The notes under the pieces: model-generated
What the model was told of the DNA's origin: nothing
Seen by the model: the letters and a program-made list of their open reading frames with translations, nothing else
The model's database searches: none
In this document: one piece after another, positions 11,946 to 22,564 of the stretch
Position numbering within the stretch: the first letter of the stretch is position 1
Layout: every line of letters starts with the position of its first letter
Assembly: GCF_042453785.1 (NCBI RefSeq)
Contig: NC_091661.1
Location: 29,565,501-29,629,500 of the forward strand
DNA from: Malus domestica
Lineage: Eukaryota > Streptophyta > Magnoliopsida > Rosales > Rosaceae
Reading direction: 5' to 3'
Length of the DNA: 64,000 bases
Position numbers and translations under genes: made by a program

Positions 11946-12139
11946 TATTTTTTTCCAACTCTATTTAACCAGAATAAAGCCATTAATGAACAGAATGCCA
12001 TAGATGAACGTAAGGAAAATTTGATATGTTTTAAAAGATTAGAATGTCCAATATCAAAATATAAATTCTTAGAGCCCCAAAAACCCAATATATATATATA
12101 TATATAAATTCTTAGAGGATAACCAAAATAAAGTACTAA

Positions 12140-13038
12140 GGGTGCGTTTGTTTGATGTTATTAAGGGCGACTCGCTTAACTGGGACTACAGTCCCATGTT
12201 TGGTGCAGATTAGGATTAAAGTAAATGAGACTAGCTGGGACTCGCTTAAACTACGGCCCTCGCTAACGTATCACTACAAATCCCGTGCTCCACCATGGGA
12301 TTGCTAAGACCCCCTATAATCCTATCTTCTGCATCATCAGCTATTGCGCGCCCCATCGCCCAAATCAACCTCGTCGCCAACTCCAACACCTCGCCAACGC
12401 CTCGTGCTGGAAATTTTCTTGCCCGTTGATTTCCAATATGTTGAGAAAAAACCCAGAAACCCTAGATCCCCAAATTGAAATCTGAAATATGAACAAACAG
12501 AAATCGCAGCCCAACATGTCAAGAAGATGTTCAGCTTGAAGAGATTGGGGCGTTTGGAATTGAATTGATCACTTCAAAATGATGTTTAGCTGTGCTTTAT
12601 CAACAACTATTCCTATTCTGAATCTTGTCTCAAAATTGACCATAGTTATCCTGCATAACATCTACAAACAAATTACTAACACATCTTGAAGAGATTGGGG
12701 CTTTTGCAACTGAATCACACTACATGATTGGATTCCATTGAAGAGATTGGAGACGGTGGTTGGGATTTTTGGAAGCAGAGAAAATAAAAGGTTAATATCA
12801 GTGAAGAAGAAGAGCAGAGAATAGCTTTTGTGAATGCAATGAGATAAAAAAATTATAAAACTGAAATAAAAAATTATAGAAGTGAATCAAAAATAGCAAA
12901 ATATTTAATCTGTCACTTTAGTCCGACACTGCACCAAACGTTTCATTAAGCTAGTCCAGCTTAGTCTAGTCTAAACCAGTCCAGCTTAGTCCTTGCAGCT
13001 AGTCCAGTTCGAAACAGTCCGATGCAACAAACGCACCC
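12140..13038. mobile_element. PIF/Harbinger-like non-autonomous element with TAA target duplication (family G2)
   Basis: An 899-bp element with ends GGGTGCGTTTG and CAAACGCACCC. It is flanked by TAA on both sides (12137-12139 and 13039-13041). Subterminal repeats of CTAGTCC/AGTCTAG and GGGACT words lie near both ends. The interior holds repeated TTGAAGAGATTGGGGC (about 12536, 12690 and 12738). No transposase frame is seen. It lies upstream of the EMS1 gene. Confidence 0.8.
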
Positions 13039-13389
13039 TAAGTTCATTAGGCATCACTAACTCTATTAACAAATTTAAGATACTTCAAGATTTTAAGACA
13101 ATAGGCTAGTAGCTTAGTTAATTAAAAACAATCTTGTTTGCACTCAAATTACTTAATTCGAATTATCTTTCATACAATATCGTTTATATCTCAAAAAAGA
13201 AAAACGAGAATTGAATCGGACAAAGTAGAGTAGCATAAAAAGAAAGATCTAGTTAAACACCATAAACCCATTTTAAGTTAGAAAATTTAGTCCATACAGA
13301 TCGCATTCGATTCTTGAATTTGAGGACTTATTAAACTGTAACTTGACTTAAAAGTAGATTAATTAACCTAATAATACCACTAGAAAATA

Positions 13390-13543
13390 AGGAAACTAAT
13401 GAAAAAGGTTTTGAAAACTTTGAGTTTTAACAATAAGAACAAAATAAAGGGTAAAATGAATAGTATCGGGATTGACCTTTTAGTGTAAAAATATGATTTT
13501 TCGTTAAAATGAACATTACCTAGAGTTTTTCGTGAAAGTTCCC
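13390..13543. mobile_element. Mutator-like MITE with 9-bp target duplication (family A, copy 2)
   Basis: A 154-bp element from AGGAAACTAATGAAAAAGG to GTGAAAGTTCCC, flanked by a perfect 9-bp repeat TAGAAAATA (13381-13389 and 13544-13552). It matches copy 1 at 11298 over its whole length. It lies about 0.6 kb upstream of the EMS1 start codon. Confidence 0.88.
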
Positions 13544-14122
13544 TAGAAAATAATTAGCCAACAACAACAAAAAGTTATACAAAATACATTATTCTAATCG
13601 ACCATTGCAATTACATCCATACATGGTGCCAAAATAGAATAAGGAAAAGAGATGGGGACATGACAAGCACAAAAAACAGAACCCCTATTTTCCGAAGCAC
13701 CAGCACATTTGAAAATACTAAAGAAATGCCTAAAACGAGACAAAAAGCCGGATTCTCTGAAGCTGCCAAAGTAGGGCACTGCTGGATCTATATGCTAAGT
13801 ATGGTAAACATTGTGCGGTCGAAACAGACATTCAAGAAATATGTGGGGCACAAAAGGGGCTCATTTGCAAATTCAACAGAATCGCTGTTGGGAGAGTACA
13901 AGTCACGTGAGCGGCGTGCCTTTCTTCTCTGACCGTATTAATAACACTCTCTTCTATCTTTTATGGCCTCCTTGGCATACACTCAACTCGCAGAGAAAAG
14001 CTATGGCGTTCAAGCTTCTTCTCAACGCTGGTGAAATGACACATTAGCCCTCTCTCCACCGCCATTTTTCTCTGAAAAACACAGCTTCCGACCCCTCTTG
14101 CTTCTTCTCAAGTTGCCCTCTC

Positions 14123-17100
14123 ATGGCGTCGAAAAAGCCTCTGTTTATAGTAATTTTCTTAGCTTTTGAGTTTCTCTTTCTACTCGCCAATGGAGTTTCC
14201 CACCAAAATGACCAAAACCCAGAAATGGAAGCCCTTCTTTCCTTCAAAACCGCCCTCGGAAACCCCACAGTTCTCTCCTCGTGGCGGCCCTCCGCCTCGC
14301 ACTGCGACTGGGTCGGCGTTTCCTGCCAATTTGGCCGAGTCACCGCCCTCGCCCTTCCGTTCCTCTCCCTCAAAGGCCCTCTCCCTTCCTCCCTCTTCTC
14401 CCTTGCAAACCTTGTCGTGCTAGACCTCTCCTCCAACCTACTAAGCGGCAAAATCCCACGTCAAGTTCTCAACCTCAAACGCCTAAGCCACCTCTGCCTC
14501 ACCGATAACCAGCTCTCCGGCGAAATACCCACCCAACTCGCCGAGTTAACTCAGCTAGAGACTCTGAAGCTCGGAACCAACTTTTTCGCCGGAAAAATCC
14601 CGCCAGAACTTGGAAATTTAGCACTGCTTCAAACCTTGGAGCTCTCCAACAATGGGTTCCATGGAGATATTCCTACCCAGATTGGAAACTTGACCCGGCT
14701 GCAGTTCCTGGACCTGGGCAACAATGTCCTCTCGGGTTCTCTTCCCTCTGCCCTGTTTCCAAAACTTCAATCTTTAGCTTCCATGGACGTTTCAAACAAT
14801 TCATTTTCCGGCGCAATTCCACCTGAGATTGGTAGCCTGAAGGATCTCACCGAGCTCTACGTTGGCATCAACCATTTCTCCGGCCCGTTACCCCGCGAAA
14901 TCGGTGAGCTTTCGCGGCTCGAAATTCTGTACGCTGCTTCCTGTTCCATAACAGGGCCGTTGCCGGAAGAGATTTCTAAGCTGGAATCGTTGACCAATAT
15001 TGACCTCTCGTACAACCCGTTGAGGTGTTCGTTGCCAAAAGGCATTGGGAAGTTGCAGAAGCTGAGTATTTTGGATTTGGTCTTCACTGAGCTCAATGGC
15101 TCTATTCCTGCTGAGCTGGGGAACTGTAAAAGTTTGAGGACTTTGATGCTTTCGTTCAATTCGCTTTCGGGGACGTTGCCTGAGGAGCTCTCTGAGCTTC
15201 CGGTGATGACGTTTTCTGCCGAAAAGAACCAGCTCTCCGGCCTATTGCCTTCCTGGCTCGGAAAGTTGAAGCAAGTCGAATCGATTCTGCTTTCCAGCAA
15301 TCTATTTTCCGGGAAGATTCCACCGGAGATTGGCAACTGCTCTATGCTGAGGTTACTTAGCTTGAGCAATAACATGTTGACGGGGCCGATTCCGGAAGAG
15401 CTTTGCAATGCGGGTTCGCTTTCGGAGATTGATCTCGATAGCAATTTTCTCTCGGGAACAATTGACAACACGTTTGTCAAGTGCAAGAACTTGACGCAAC
15501 TCAACCTGGTGAATAATCAGATTGCCGGCGCAATCCCTGACTACCTTTCGGAGCTTCCACTCATGGTGATCGACCTTGATTCCAACAACTTCACGGGCAC
15601 GATACCGAAAAGTCTTTGGAATTCGGAAAATTTGATGGAGTTCACAGCTTCGAACAATCAGCTGCGAGGTCCGATATCGAATGAGATTGGTCGGGCAGCC
15701 GTCTTGGAAAGGCTTGTTCTTAGTAACAATCAGCTGACAGGCACTCTTCCTACAGAGATTAGAAATGTCAGCAGCCTTTCTGTTCTAATATTGAGTTCGA
15801 ATCTTCTGGAAGGGAACATTCCGCCTGAGCTTGGCCGGTGCACCGGTCTTACTACATTGGAGCTCGGAAACAACCTGCTCAGCGGGTCGATCCCGGCGGA
15901 GCTTGCGCAGCTGAGCCAATTGCAATGTCTGGTACTTTCTCACAACAATCTATCAGGTTCAATTCCTTCGAAAAAATCGTTGTACTTTCGACAAGTAAAC
16001 ATCCCGGATTTGAGCTTTGTGCAACATGTTGGAGTGTTTGATCTGTCCTACAATAGATTGTCCGGTGCAATACCGGAAGATTTGGGCGACTGTGTTGTTT
16101 TGGTGGATGTTTTGATCAGCAACAACCTGATCTCCGGTGAAATTCCAAGGTCCCTTGCTCGTTTAAGAAATCTTACAACTTTGGATTTGTCTGGGAACAT
16201 GCTCAGTGGTTCAATTCCTCCAGAGTTTGGCGGTTCGCCGAAGCTTCAAGGCTTGAATCTGGCAAATAACCAGCTTACGAGCACCATACCGGGAAGCTTA
16301 GGTCGTTTGGGAAGCTTGGTGAAGCTTAATTTGACCGGTAATAAGTTGTCTGGTGCCATACCTGTGAGCTTTGGGGATTTGAAAGAGCTTACTCACTTGG
16401 ATTTAAGCTCGAACGAGCTTGATGGCGAGCTTCCTTCATCGCTGTCAGGCATGCAGAATCTTGTGGGGTTGTATGTTCAGGACAACCGGCTTAATGGTGG
16501 TGTGGATAAGCTGTTCTCGAATACCATGGCTTGGAGGATCGAAAAGATGAACTTGAGCAATAATCTCTTTGATGGGGAGCTGCCCCATTCTCTTGGTAAT
16601 CTGTCATACTTGACGGATTTGGATCTTCATTCAAATTCGTTTCGAGGAGAGATTCCTCCAGACCTGGGGAATCTGATGCAACTCGAGTTTTTTGATGTTT
16701 CAAATAACAAGCTCTCTGGAAGGATTCCAGATAAAATTTGCAGCCTCATCAATCTGTTTAAGGTGAACTTGGCAGAAAATAGGTTGGAAGGGCCGATTCC
16801 TAAGAGTGGTATCTGCCGGAACCTGTCAGAAAAATCGCTTGCCGGTAACAAGAAATTATGTGGGAGAAGTAAAAATTTGGATTGCCATGCCAAGAGTTTT
16901 GATAAATCAGCATTGTTGAATGCCTGGGGAGTTGCTGCTGTTGTAGTTGGAAGTGCTCTAGTCTTTATTGTTGCAGCTTATGCTGTAGTAAGATGGATCG
17001 CCCGAAGCAGCCGGCATGATCCCGAAGAAGCTGAAGAAAGCAGGTTGAGCAGTTTCATGGAACATAATCTCTATTTTCTCAGTAGCAGCAGCAGATCAAA

Positions 17101-18025
17101 GGAGCCTCTGAGCATCAACGTCGCCATGTTTCAGCAGCCGCTGCTCAAGCTTACTTTAGTTGACATTCTTGAAGCCACCAACAACTTCTGCAAGACAAAC
17201 ATAATAGGAGACGGAGGCTTTGGAACTGTGTACAAGGCCACATTGTCGGATGGGAAAACAGTCGCGGTTAAGAAGCTAAGCGAGTATAAAACTCAGGGCC
17301 ATCGAGAATTCATCGCTGAAATGGAAACCCTGGGTAAGGTAAACCACCAGAATGTCGTTCCATTACTCGGGTACTGCTCTCTTGGCGAGGAGAAGCTCCT
17401 TGTTTACGAGTATATGGTAAATGGGAGCCTGGACATTTGGCTGAGAAATCGGACTGGGGATCTTGAAGTCCTAGATTGGGACAGACGTTTCAAAATCGCA
17501 ATGGGTGCAGCCCGCGGCCTTGCTTTTCTTCACCATGGATTCAGCCCCCACATCATCCACAGGGACATCAAAGCCAGCAACATCTTGCTCAACGAAGACT
17601 TCGAGCCCAAAGTTGCAGACTTTGGACTCGCAAGGTTGATCAGTGCCTGTGAGACTCACATTAGTACTGATATAGCCGGAACATTTGGCTACATTCCACC
17701 GGAGTATGGACAGAGCGGGCGGTCTACCACAAAAGGAGACGTCTATAGTTTTGGCGTGATACTGCTCGAACTGGTGACAGGGAAAGAGCCAACCGGACCC
17801 GATTTCAAAGACTTGGAAGGCGGGAATCTAGTCGGGTGGGTTTTTCAGATGATGAAGAAGGCGAAGGCAGCTGATGTTCTTGATCCGGTAGTACTCGACG
17901 CGGATTCGAAGCGCAGGATGGTTCAAGTGTTGAAGATTGCCTGTGTGTGCCTCTCTGATAACCCAGCTCAGAGGCCTACGATGCTTCAAGTGTTGAAGTT
18001 TCTCAAAGAGATTAGTGATGAATAA
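14123..18025 (+). CDS. EMS1: LRR receptor-like kinase EMS1/EXS
   Basis: An intact, intronless 1300-residue plasma-membrane receptor kinase. In known plants EMS1 binds the small protein TPD1 and specifies tapetal cells in anthers. The signal peptide is residues 1-25 (LFIVIFLAFEFLFLLANG). The N-terminal cap contains SHCDWVGVSC. Leucine-rich repeats of the LSGxIPxxLGNL type span roughly residues 75-895, with an island-like break near 620-640 (SLYFRQVNIPDLSF). The membrane helix is about 937-958. The juxtamembrane region contains FLSSSSRSKEPLSINVAMFQQPLLKL, which is strongly EMS1-like. The kinase domain shows GDGGFGTVY from residue 1029, the catalytic Lys1050, HRD at 1146-1148 and DFG at 1166-1168, so it is an active RD kinase. 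Length is near rice MSP1 (about 1294) and longer than Arabidopsis EMS1 (1192), which has fewer repeats. The nearby XBAT33-type gene supports orthology. Confidence 0.93.
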   Translation: MASKKPLFIVIFLAFEFLFLLANGVSHQNDQNPEMEALLSFKTALGNPTVLSSWRPSASHCDWVGVSCQFGRVTALALPFLSLKGPLPSSLFSLANLVVLDLSSNLLSGKIPRQVLNLKRLSHLCLTDNQLSGEIPTQLAELTQLETLKLGTNFFAGKIPPELGNLALLQTLELSNNGFHGDIPTQIGNLTRLQFLDLGNNVLSGSLPSALFPKLQSLASMDVSNNSFSGAIPPEIGSLKDLTELYVGINHFSGPLPREIGELSRLEILYAASCSITGPLPEEISKLESLTNIDLSYNPLRCSLPKGIGKLQKLSILDLVFTELNGSIPAELGNCKSLRTLMLSFNSLSGTLPEELSELPVMTFSAEKNQLSGLLPSWLGKLKQVESILLSSNLFSGKIPPEIGNCSMLRLLSLSNNMLTGPIPEELCNAGSLSEIDLDSNFLSGTIDNTFVKCKNLTQLNLVNNQIAGAIPDYLSELPLMVIDLDSNNFTGTIPKSLWNSENLMEFTASNNQLRGPISNEIGRAAVLERLVLSNNQLTGTLPTEIRNVSSLSVLILSSNLLEGNIPPELGRCTGLTTLELGNNLLSGSIPAELAQLSQLQCLVLSHNNLSGSIPSKKSLYFRQVNIPDLSFVQHVGVFDLSYNRLSGAIPEDLGDCVVLVDVLISNNLISGEIPRSLARLRNLTTLDLSGNMLSGSIPPEFGGSPKLQGLNLANNQLTSTIPGSLGRLGSLVKLNLTGNKLSGAIPVSFGDLKELTHLDLSSNELDGELPSSLSGMQNLVGLYVQDNRLNGGVDKLFSNTMAWRIEKMNLSNNLFDGELPHSLGNLSYLTDLDLHSNSFRGEIPPDLGNLMQLEFFDVSNNKLSGRIPDKICSLINLFKVNLAENRLEGPIPKSGICRNLSEKSLAGNKKLCGRSKNLDCHAKSFDKSALLNAWGVAAVVVGSALVFIVAAYAVVRWIARSSRHDPEEAEESRLSSFMEHNLYFLSSSSRSKEPLSINVAMFQQPLLKLTLVDILEATNNFCKTNIIGDGGFGTVYKATLSDGKTVAVKKLSEYKTQGHREFIAEMETLGKVNHQNVVPLLGYCSLGEEKLLVYEYMVNGSLDIWLRNRTGDLEVLDWDRRFKIAMGAARGLAFLHHGFSPHIIHRDIKASNILLNEDFEPKVADFGLARLISACETHISTDIAGTFGYIPPEYGQSGRSTTKGDVYSFGVILLELVTGKEPTGPDFKDLEGGNLVGWVFQMMKKAKAADVLDPVVLDADSKRRMVQVLKIACVCLSDNPAQRPTMLQVLKFLKEISDE

Positions 18026-18714
18026 AATGTAGAGTTTTATGTCAAGGATGTGATGACAATGATCATGTAAACTAATTAAGGTACAATTAGTCTGCTAATC
18101 TAATCAAAAGCTGGGGTTTCTTAATAAACATCGTTTAGTTTTCGTTTGTTTGAAGAAACCATTGAAACAAAGTCATCTCTTCCATTAAAAAACCTAAATT
18201 TTATATTTCAATGCGAATCAACTCCAACTCAAATACGAGTTTCATCCCGAACTCGAAACTTTGTAGGCCTCGATCAACTAGCATTACAGTTTAGTGGCGT
18301 TACTTTGAAATTTGTAAGTACAAAGTTCGATATCCAGTTATAGTTGATTTATGGTACGCACCAAAAGTTGAATATTTTAGACACGAATTCAATGGTGAAG
18401 TTGAAAAATAAGGCGACAAAGAAATAAAATTTTGGATAGGCGAAAATTTTGCGAATCGCCAACTTTCGTCTATGTTCAACCAGTAGGTCTCGCAATCAAG
18501 ATTGCCCCTTTTACTTACGCATTTTCAATCAAATCATGATCCTTTTATGTATCTAACGAGTTTGAAGTAATCAGGCGTTCTACATATTATGAATAACATT
18601 TTTCATTCCACCTAGCAAGGCTAAACACTCATGGGTGACTGATGATGAAATAGTAGAAGGGTGAAAAGAATTCCCATTATGGGGTGATGGTTAATTGTTT
18701 TTTTTTTTGGTTAT
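18026..18714. other. EMS1 3'UTR and intergenic DNA
   Basis: The first 100-200 bases are probably EMS1 3'UTR. The remainder is AT-rich with no recognisable gene. Confidence 0.4.
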
Positions 18715-19346
18715 TTTGATTCCGGTCCCTAATCAAACTAATTGTTAGATTGAAACCTTGTTTGTTTAAATATTTTGATTGATGTCCTTAACATCATTTA
18801 AGAGATTTAACTCATGTATTTATGCATTTAATGTCCCACAAATTATGAAATTTAAATAAATTCAAATAATATTTTTAAAATACTAAAAAAATGAATAATG
18901 GAGTAATATTGTTCTTCGCAAAATTATAGCAAAAAAATAATGTACCCATATAATTATTAATATATTTTAAAAAATAACTACTGATATATTTTAAAACATA
19001 AAATAAATACATACAATTAGCAAATAAAAAGAAATTAATATATGGGCACTAAAAATAAATTAAAAATATGGGCACTAAAAAGAAATTAATATATGGGTAC
19101 AAATTAAAAGTGAAAAGAAAATTGGCACAAATTAAAAAAAGGTTGCAAATCGAAAATGGGTACAAACTAAAAATGAAAGTATATGATAAACAATTTAGCC
19201 ATAAATATAAATATACCATGTGTAACATTTCTAACAATAAATGAACATATTTAGAAATAAAAAAATAATTTATTATTGAAAATTTTAATGACATATATTA
19301 AAATCTAAGGATGTTGATAAAAATTTGAAAATGAATAATATTTTAA

Positions 19347-20403
19347 GGGAAATTTTATTTAAACTCATCTAACATATTTCTACATCCAACTTACTCTTTA
19401 CACCCATTTGTTTTTTAACTAAACTATTAATATCTCTTTAAACCCAAATTTAATACCTAATATACCCTCATAAACCCAATTTAATATGTGGATTTATATT
19501 TACACCCATTGAACATCAGTGATTGTCGGTCTTTGTCCCTGTTATGCTCTGCTCTGTGAAGCTAATAACTTTCCTCTGCAAACAGCTAGCCAGCCTTGGT
19601 TTTTGGGGCAATGGTTGGGTAAAGTATCAATGTGTCGTCATGATTTGCTTGTACTAGGCATGTTTTTGAATTGCAATGAAAATCATTCGCCTTCACGAAT
19701 CAAGGTTCCCGCAACGTTGATCGGAACATGCTTTTCTCCGACGCCTTTTTTGTTCGACTTCATCGGATGAGATGCCAAAGCCCTCACCCCAATATCACAC
19801 TCATTGATCTCATCTACATCTCTAATGCATCCATCACCACAACACCTGCCCATCCCATGTTTTGAGCCAACTGTCCCAAGTTCCCTCCAACCAAAGCACA
19901 TCTCATGCTTCCTCCGCCATCAATGACCAAAACTCTTCCCTCGCCTTTGGTTTTGAGAAGTTGTCTGACTAAGACATTGTCCTCGAACACCTTGAGTGTC
20001 GTAATGGGGCATGAGAATGCTCGGGATGGTCCGTATCCCTGGAAAATTGGTGGCAGCACACGCAAACCTCCGCTTCCCACAAGAGTTGTATTCGTATCAC
20101 AAATTTCAGTAGTTGCTAAGGTAGCCATATTTCGCCTGCAGATGCATACAGTCTGCATATCATCAAAAAGTTATTTTTCCCTATGAGCGCTATTATGGTT
20201 TTAGCCAGAATGAATGTAGGATAAACAAAGAATAATCGTAGCGTTTAATTATAGTGTTTGGGTTTATTAATAAATTTAAGTTTTATTATTAATTTCATTT
20301 TGTACTTAATAGTAATTATACAATAGGGTAAAATAGACAATTAACATTCAAAATTTTAAATTGGGTGTAAAAAGAGGTTGCATGGGTTTAAATAAAATTT
20401 TTC
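19347..20403. mobile_element. Pack-type (MULE-like) transposon carrying a host gene fragment
   Basis: The ends are inverted copies: GGGAAATTTTATTTAAACTCAT on the left, with GAAAAATTTTATTTAAACCCAT as the complement of the right. Similarity continues inward to TTTACACCCA about 60 bases in. Flanking TATTTTAA occurs at 19339-19346 and 20404-20411, and a ninth flanking base differs. The uninterrupted R1 copy at 30606 shows the pre-insertion sequence. Long inverted repeats and an 8-9-bp duplication suit a Mutator-like element, though hAT is not excluded. No transposase is present. The interior holds an RraA-like gene fragment (minus strand), so this is a gene-capturing element. Confidence 0.75.
19683..20128 (-). 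pseudogene. RraA/HMG-aldolase-like gene fragment captured by a transposon
   Basis: On the minus strand the fragment begins MATLATTEICDTNTTLV and continues TTLKVFEDNVLVRQLL, VLVIDGGGSMRCALVGGN and NMGWAGVVV. These are hallmarks of the plant RraA-like family (4-hydroxy-4-methyl-2-oxoglutarate aldolase-like, regulator of ribonuclease activity). A one-base loss near 19880 moves the frame. The other frame then continues GCIRDVDEINECDIGV and KHVPINVAGTLIREGE, and stops where the family normally continues with WxYADxDGI. Just upstream of the ATG lies CATCTGCAG, which looks like a 3' splice site. That suggests capture from genomic DNA rather than a retrocopy. It lies wholly inside the element at 19347-20403 and is unlikely to make a functional enzyme. 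Confidence 0.8.
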
Positions 20404-20641
20404 TATTTTAATCAATTGAGTAGTAAAAAGAGAGATGTGAACCTAATTTCTCATTCTTTTTTTCTACCAATGTCCCACAAGTTAGTGGGTACTTGATCTA
20501 CGTAGATTAAAGGTGAACACTCATCATTTATAACGAGCACCTTTAACAAGCAGGTAGCTAGCTTCCGCCTTACTTAACAGCATGCGTGAGATATGCTAGA
20601 ACCAATTGTTGGTAAGAACATTTATATGAGGCATGCATAAC

Positions 20642-21771
20642 CAGTGGCGGATCTACAGAGGGACCTGGGAGGTCCTAGGATCCTTCGGCGACCCTAAATC
20701 CCTGTTAGAAAATTTCCGGGGGACCCCTCGAACATAAGGTTTGAGCTGCTGTGCAGGTTGCAGGTTGCAGTTGCAGGTAGCAGTGAAGAAGAAGACGCTG
20801 CGGGAAGAAGAAAGAAAATAGGGCTTTTTACCAATTGGTCCAAAACGGCTGTGTTTTGGCCCATTGTTTTAAGTATAAAAAAACAAAAAGGTAGACAAAC
20901 GTTGTCGTTTGCCATGCATGATGACTCAATATTGCTTTAATTTTAAAGCCCAGCCCCCCTGAGCCCTTCCCCAAAGTTCTCTCTTTCCCTGCTGCTTTTC
21001 CCCCAATTCCCTATTATTTGGTTCCCTCTTTCCCCCCATTTCAAAACCCTAAATTTCTAATCTCACCCATGACCCAATCCCATATTATAATTACGTAAGT
21101 CCAATATCATACATCCACTTGTTTTAATTCTCCACTCCACCACTATTTGGTTCAAAATTCAATTAAGTTTTTTAGAATTCTAATCTAATCTCAATTAAAT
21201 TATATTAGATATTGATGGAGATTTTTAGTCTATTATTGATATGATTGTTGATATGTTTTATGTTTGTATACTCATTTTATCATTGGAATTTAGATGGAAT
21301 TTTTGTTTATTGGTTAATCGGTATATGTTTTGTGTTTTTGCTTAAATATGTAGTTTACAAATAAGAAATATGGAAAGATTTTTCCTTCCAAAGCCAATAG
21401 CACCATTTATTTGTTCTGGTAGTTCGAGCTCAAGACAAAATGAGTGTGACGTTGATTTTAATAATCTTGAGAGAGACCCAAGAAAAAGAATTCGAATGAA
21501 GGACTATTCTTCTAATATTCAAGATGAGGTTCAAAGAACATATTTGCAAATGGGACCTTGTAGGCCTACAAAGCATGAGTTCCTATACACTTTGCATGCA
21601 AAGAAAAAACGATGATTTGTTGTTTTGTGATTTTATAGCTTGTAATGTTGTTTTGCGTATGATTTTGAATGAAATGTATTATATTTAACTTTTTAATGTT
21701 ATTTTTGTCTATAATTTTTTTGAAATTTATTATTGGGACCCCCCGAGTTTAAAATCCTGGATCCGCCACTG
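20642..21771. mobile_element. Internally deleted hAT transposon with 8-bp target duplication
   Basis: A 1130-bp element with ends CAGTGGCGGATC and GATCCGCCACTG. It is flanked by a perfect 8-bp repeat TGCATAAC (20634-20641 and 21772-21779), diagnostic of the hAT superfamily. It keeps a short transposase-like N-terminal ORF (21370..21615) but lacks the catalytic region. Intact target duplication and ends suggest a fairly recent insertion. Confidence 0.9.
21370..21615 (+). CDS. Residual N-terminus of a zf-MYM/TTF-type hAT transposase
   Basis: An 81-codon ORF, MERFFLPKPIAPF..., with a Ser-rich stretch followed by DPRKRIRMKDYSSNIQDEVQ and TYLQMGPCRPTKHEF. This matches the start of plant hAT transposases (usually ...DYxPNxRDxVRRAYLQxGPCQP). 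The normal protein is several hundred residues. The frame ends at HAKKKR, before the zinc finger and the catalytic/dimerisation domain. It cannot act as a transposase. Whether it is transcribed is unknown. Confidence 0.7.
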   Translation: MERFFLPKPIAPFICSGSSSSRQNECDVDFNNLERDPRKRIRMKDYSSNIQDEVQRTYLQMGPCRPTKHEFLYTLHAKKKR

Positions 21772-21779
21772 TGCATAAC

Positions 21780-22320
21780 TGATTTCATAACCATAATCTA
21801 TCACAATCACATTCCACATCCCACATCCCACTTCCAACTTTTATATTCTTCGGGGGGTTTTTTGGTTTTTTGTTTTTGGATCAAAAGTAAGTTATTCATT
21901 AAGTAAGACTGAATTCATACAAACTAAGGATAGTGTACATAATGAGGCTCGATAAAAGTCTTACCGGCTCGCACAAAAAAGAACTATATTCAAATGAACA
22001 ATTATTATTACACATAAACACAATTATTACATTCCAAAATAACCGTTACTCAATAAGATCTACTTGTACAATAACGATATTTAATTATGTGCGGACATTG
22101 TTCAATAAACCTCCGTTCAAGTCGAGTACAATAGACACCCGTTGCATTGGATATGGTCTTTAATTTCTTCTTTTTTTCCTTGTGGGAAGTGGGAACGTTT
22201 GATCATCTTCCATGTACAATATTACGCAAAATCAAAGGCAGAAGATAAAAACAAAAGTACTATTTCTAAAAGCAAGAAAGAGTAGAACGTCTGAGAAACT
22301 TCTTGAAGGGAATGGAGTAG
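21780..22320. other. Intergenic, nothing recognised
   Basis: AT-rich DNA downstream of the convergent HSFB2 gene. No gene or element ends were recognised. Confidence 0.35.
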
Positions 22321-22321
22321 G

Positions 22322-22503
22322 ATTTTTTTTTTTTTTTTTTTTCTTTCTCTTTTTTTTTTTCTCCTTTCATATTTGATCGGTTACGGTTAAATCATATTAA
22401 CTTTTTATATTAATTTTTTTATAGAAATATAAAAATAAAATACAAAATATAAGAGGAGAAGATAATGGAAGGAGACGGAAAGAGGAGGGTGAGAGAATCT
22501 AGT
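22322..22503. repeat. MITE with pyrimidine/purine-rich ends (family F, copy 2)
   Basis: Begins in a T-run and C+T-rich DNA (TCTCCTTTCATATTTGATCG) and ends purine-rich (GGAAAGAGGAGGGTGAGAG). The core GGTTACGGTTAAATCATATT and TATATTAATTTTTTTATAG matches the copy at 6255..6405. It ends about 60 bases beyond the HSFB2 stop codon and may supply part of its 3'UTR. Confidence 0.5.
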
Positions 22504-22564
22504 CCAGGAAATGGGCCCCTAAATGCTGACACGCACGTGAACCCATTTTAACACGTGCCTCAAT

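Larger units (their letters stand above)
18715..20431. repeat. Dispersed repeat R1, copy 1, split by a later insertion
   Basis: The segments 18715-19346 and 20412-20431 together match the repeat at 30606-31537. Shared landmarks are TCCGG(T/C)(C/T)CCTAATCAA, GCATTTAATGT(C/T)(C/T)CACAAA, TAATATTGTTCTTC and repeated ATGGGTACAAA words. The 1057-bp element at 19347-20403 sits inside it. Its class is unknown; I saw no coding sequence. Confidence 0.65.

Noticed and set aside
14044-14451. Open frame antisense to the start of EMS1 (also 14857..15504, minus)
   Set aside because: Shadow frames created by the coding bias of the EMS1 gene; no domains and no splice signals of their own.
19519-20186. Plus-strand frames in the Pack-type element
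   Set aside because: They are antisense shadows of the RraA-like fragment.
18715-20431. LTR retrotransposon made of the two R1 copies
   Set aside because: The copies are 11 kb apart with host genes between, have no primer-binding site or coding region, and no matching target duplication.
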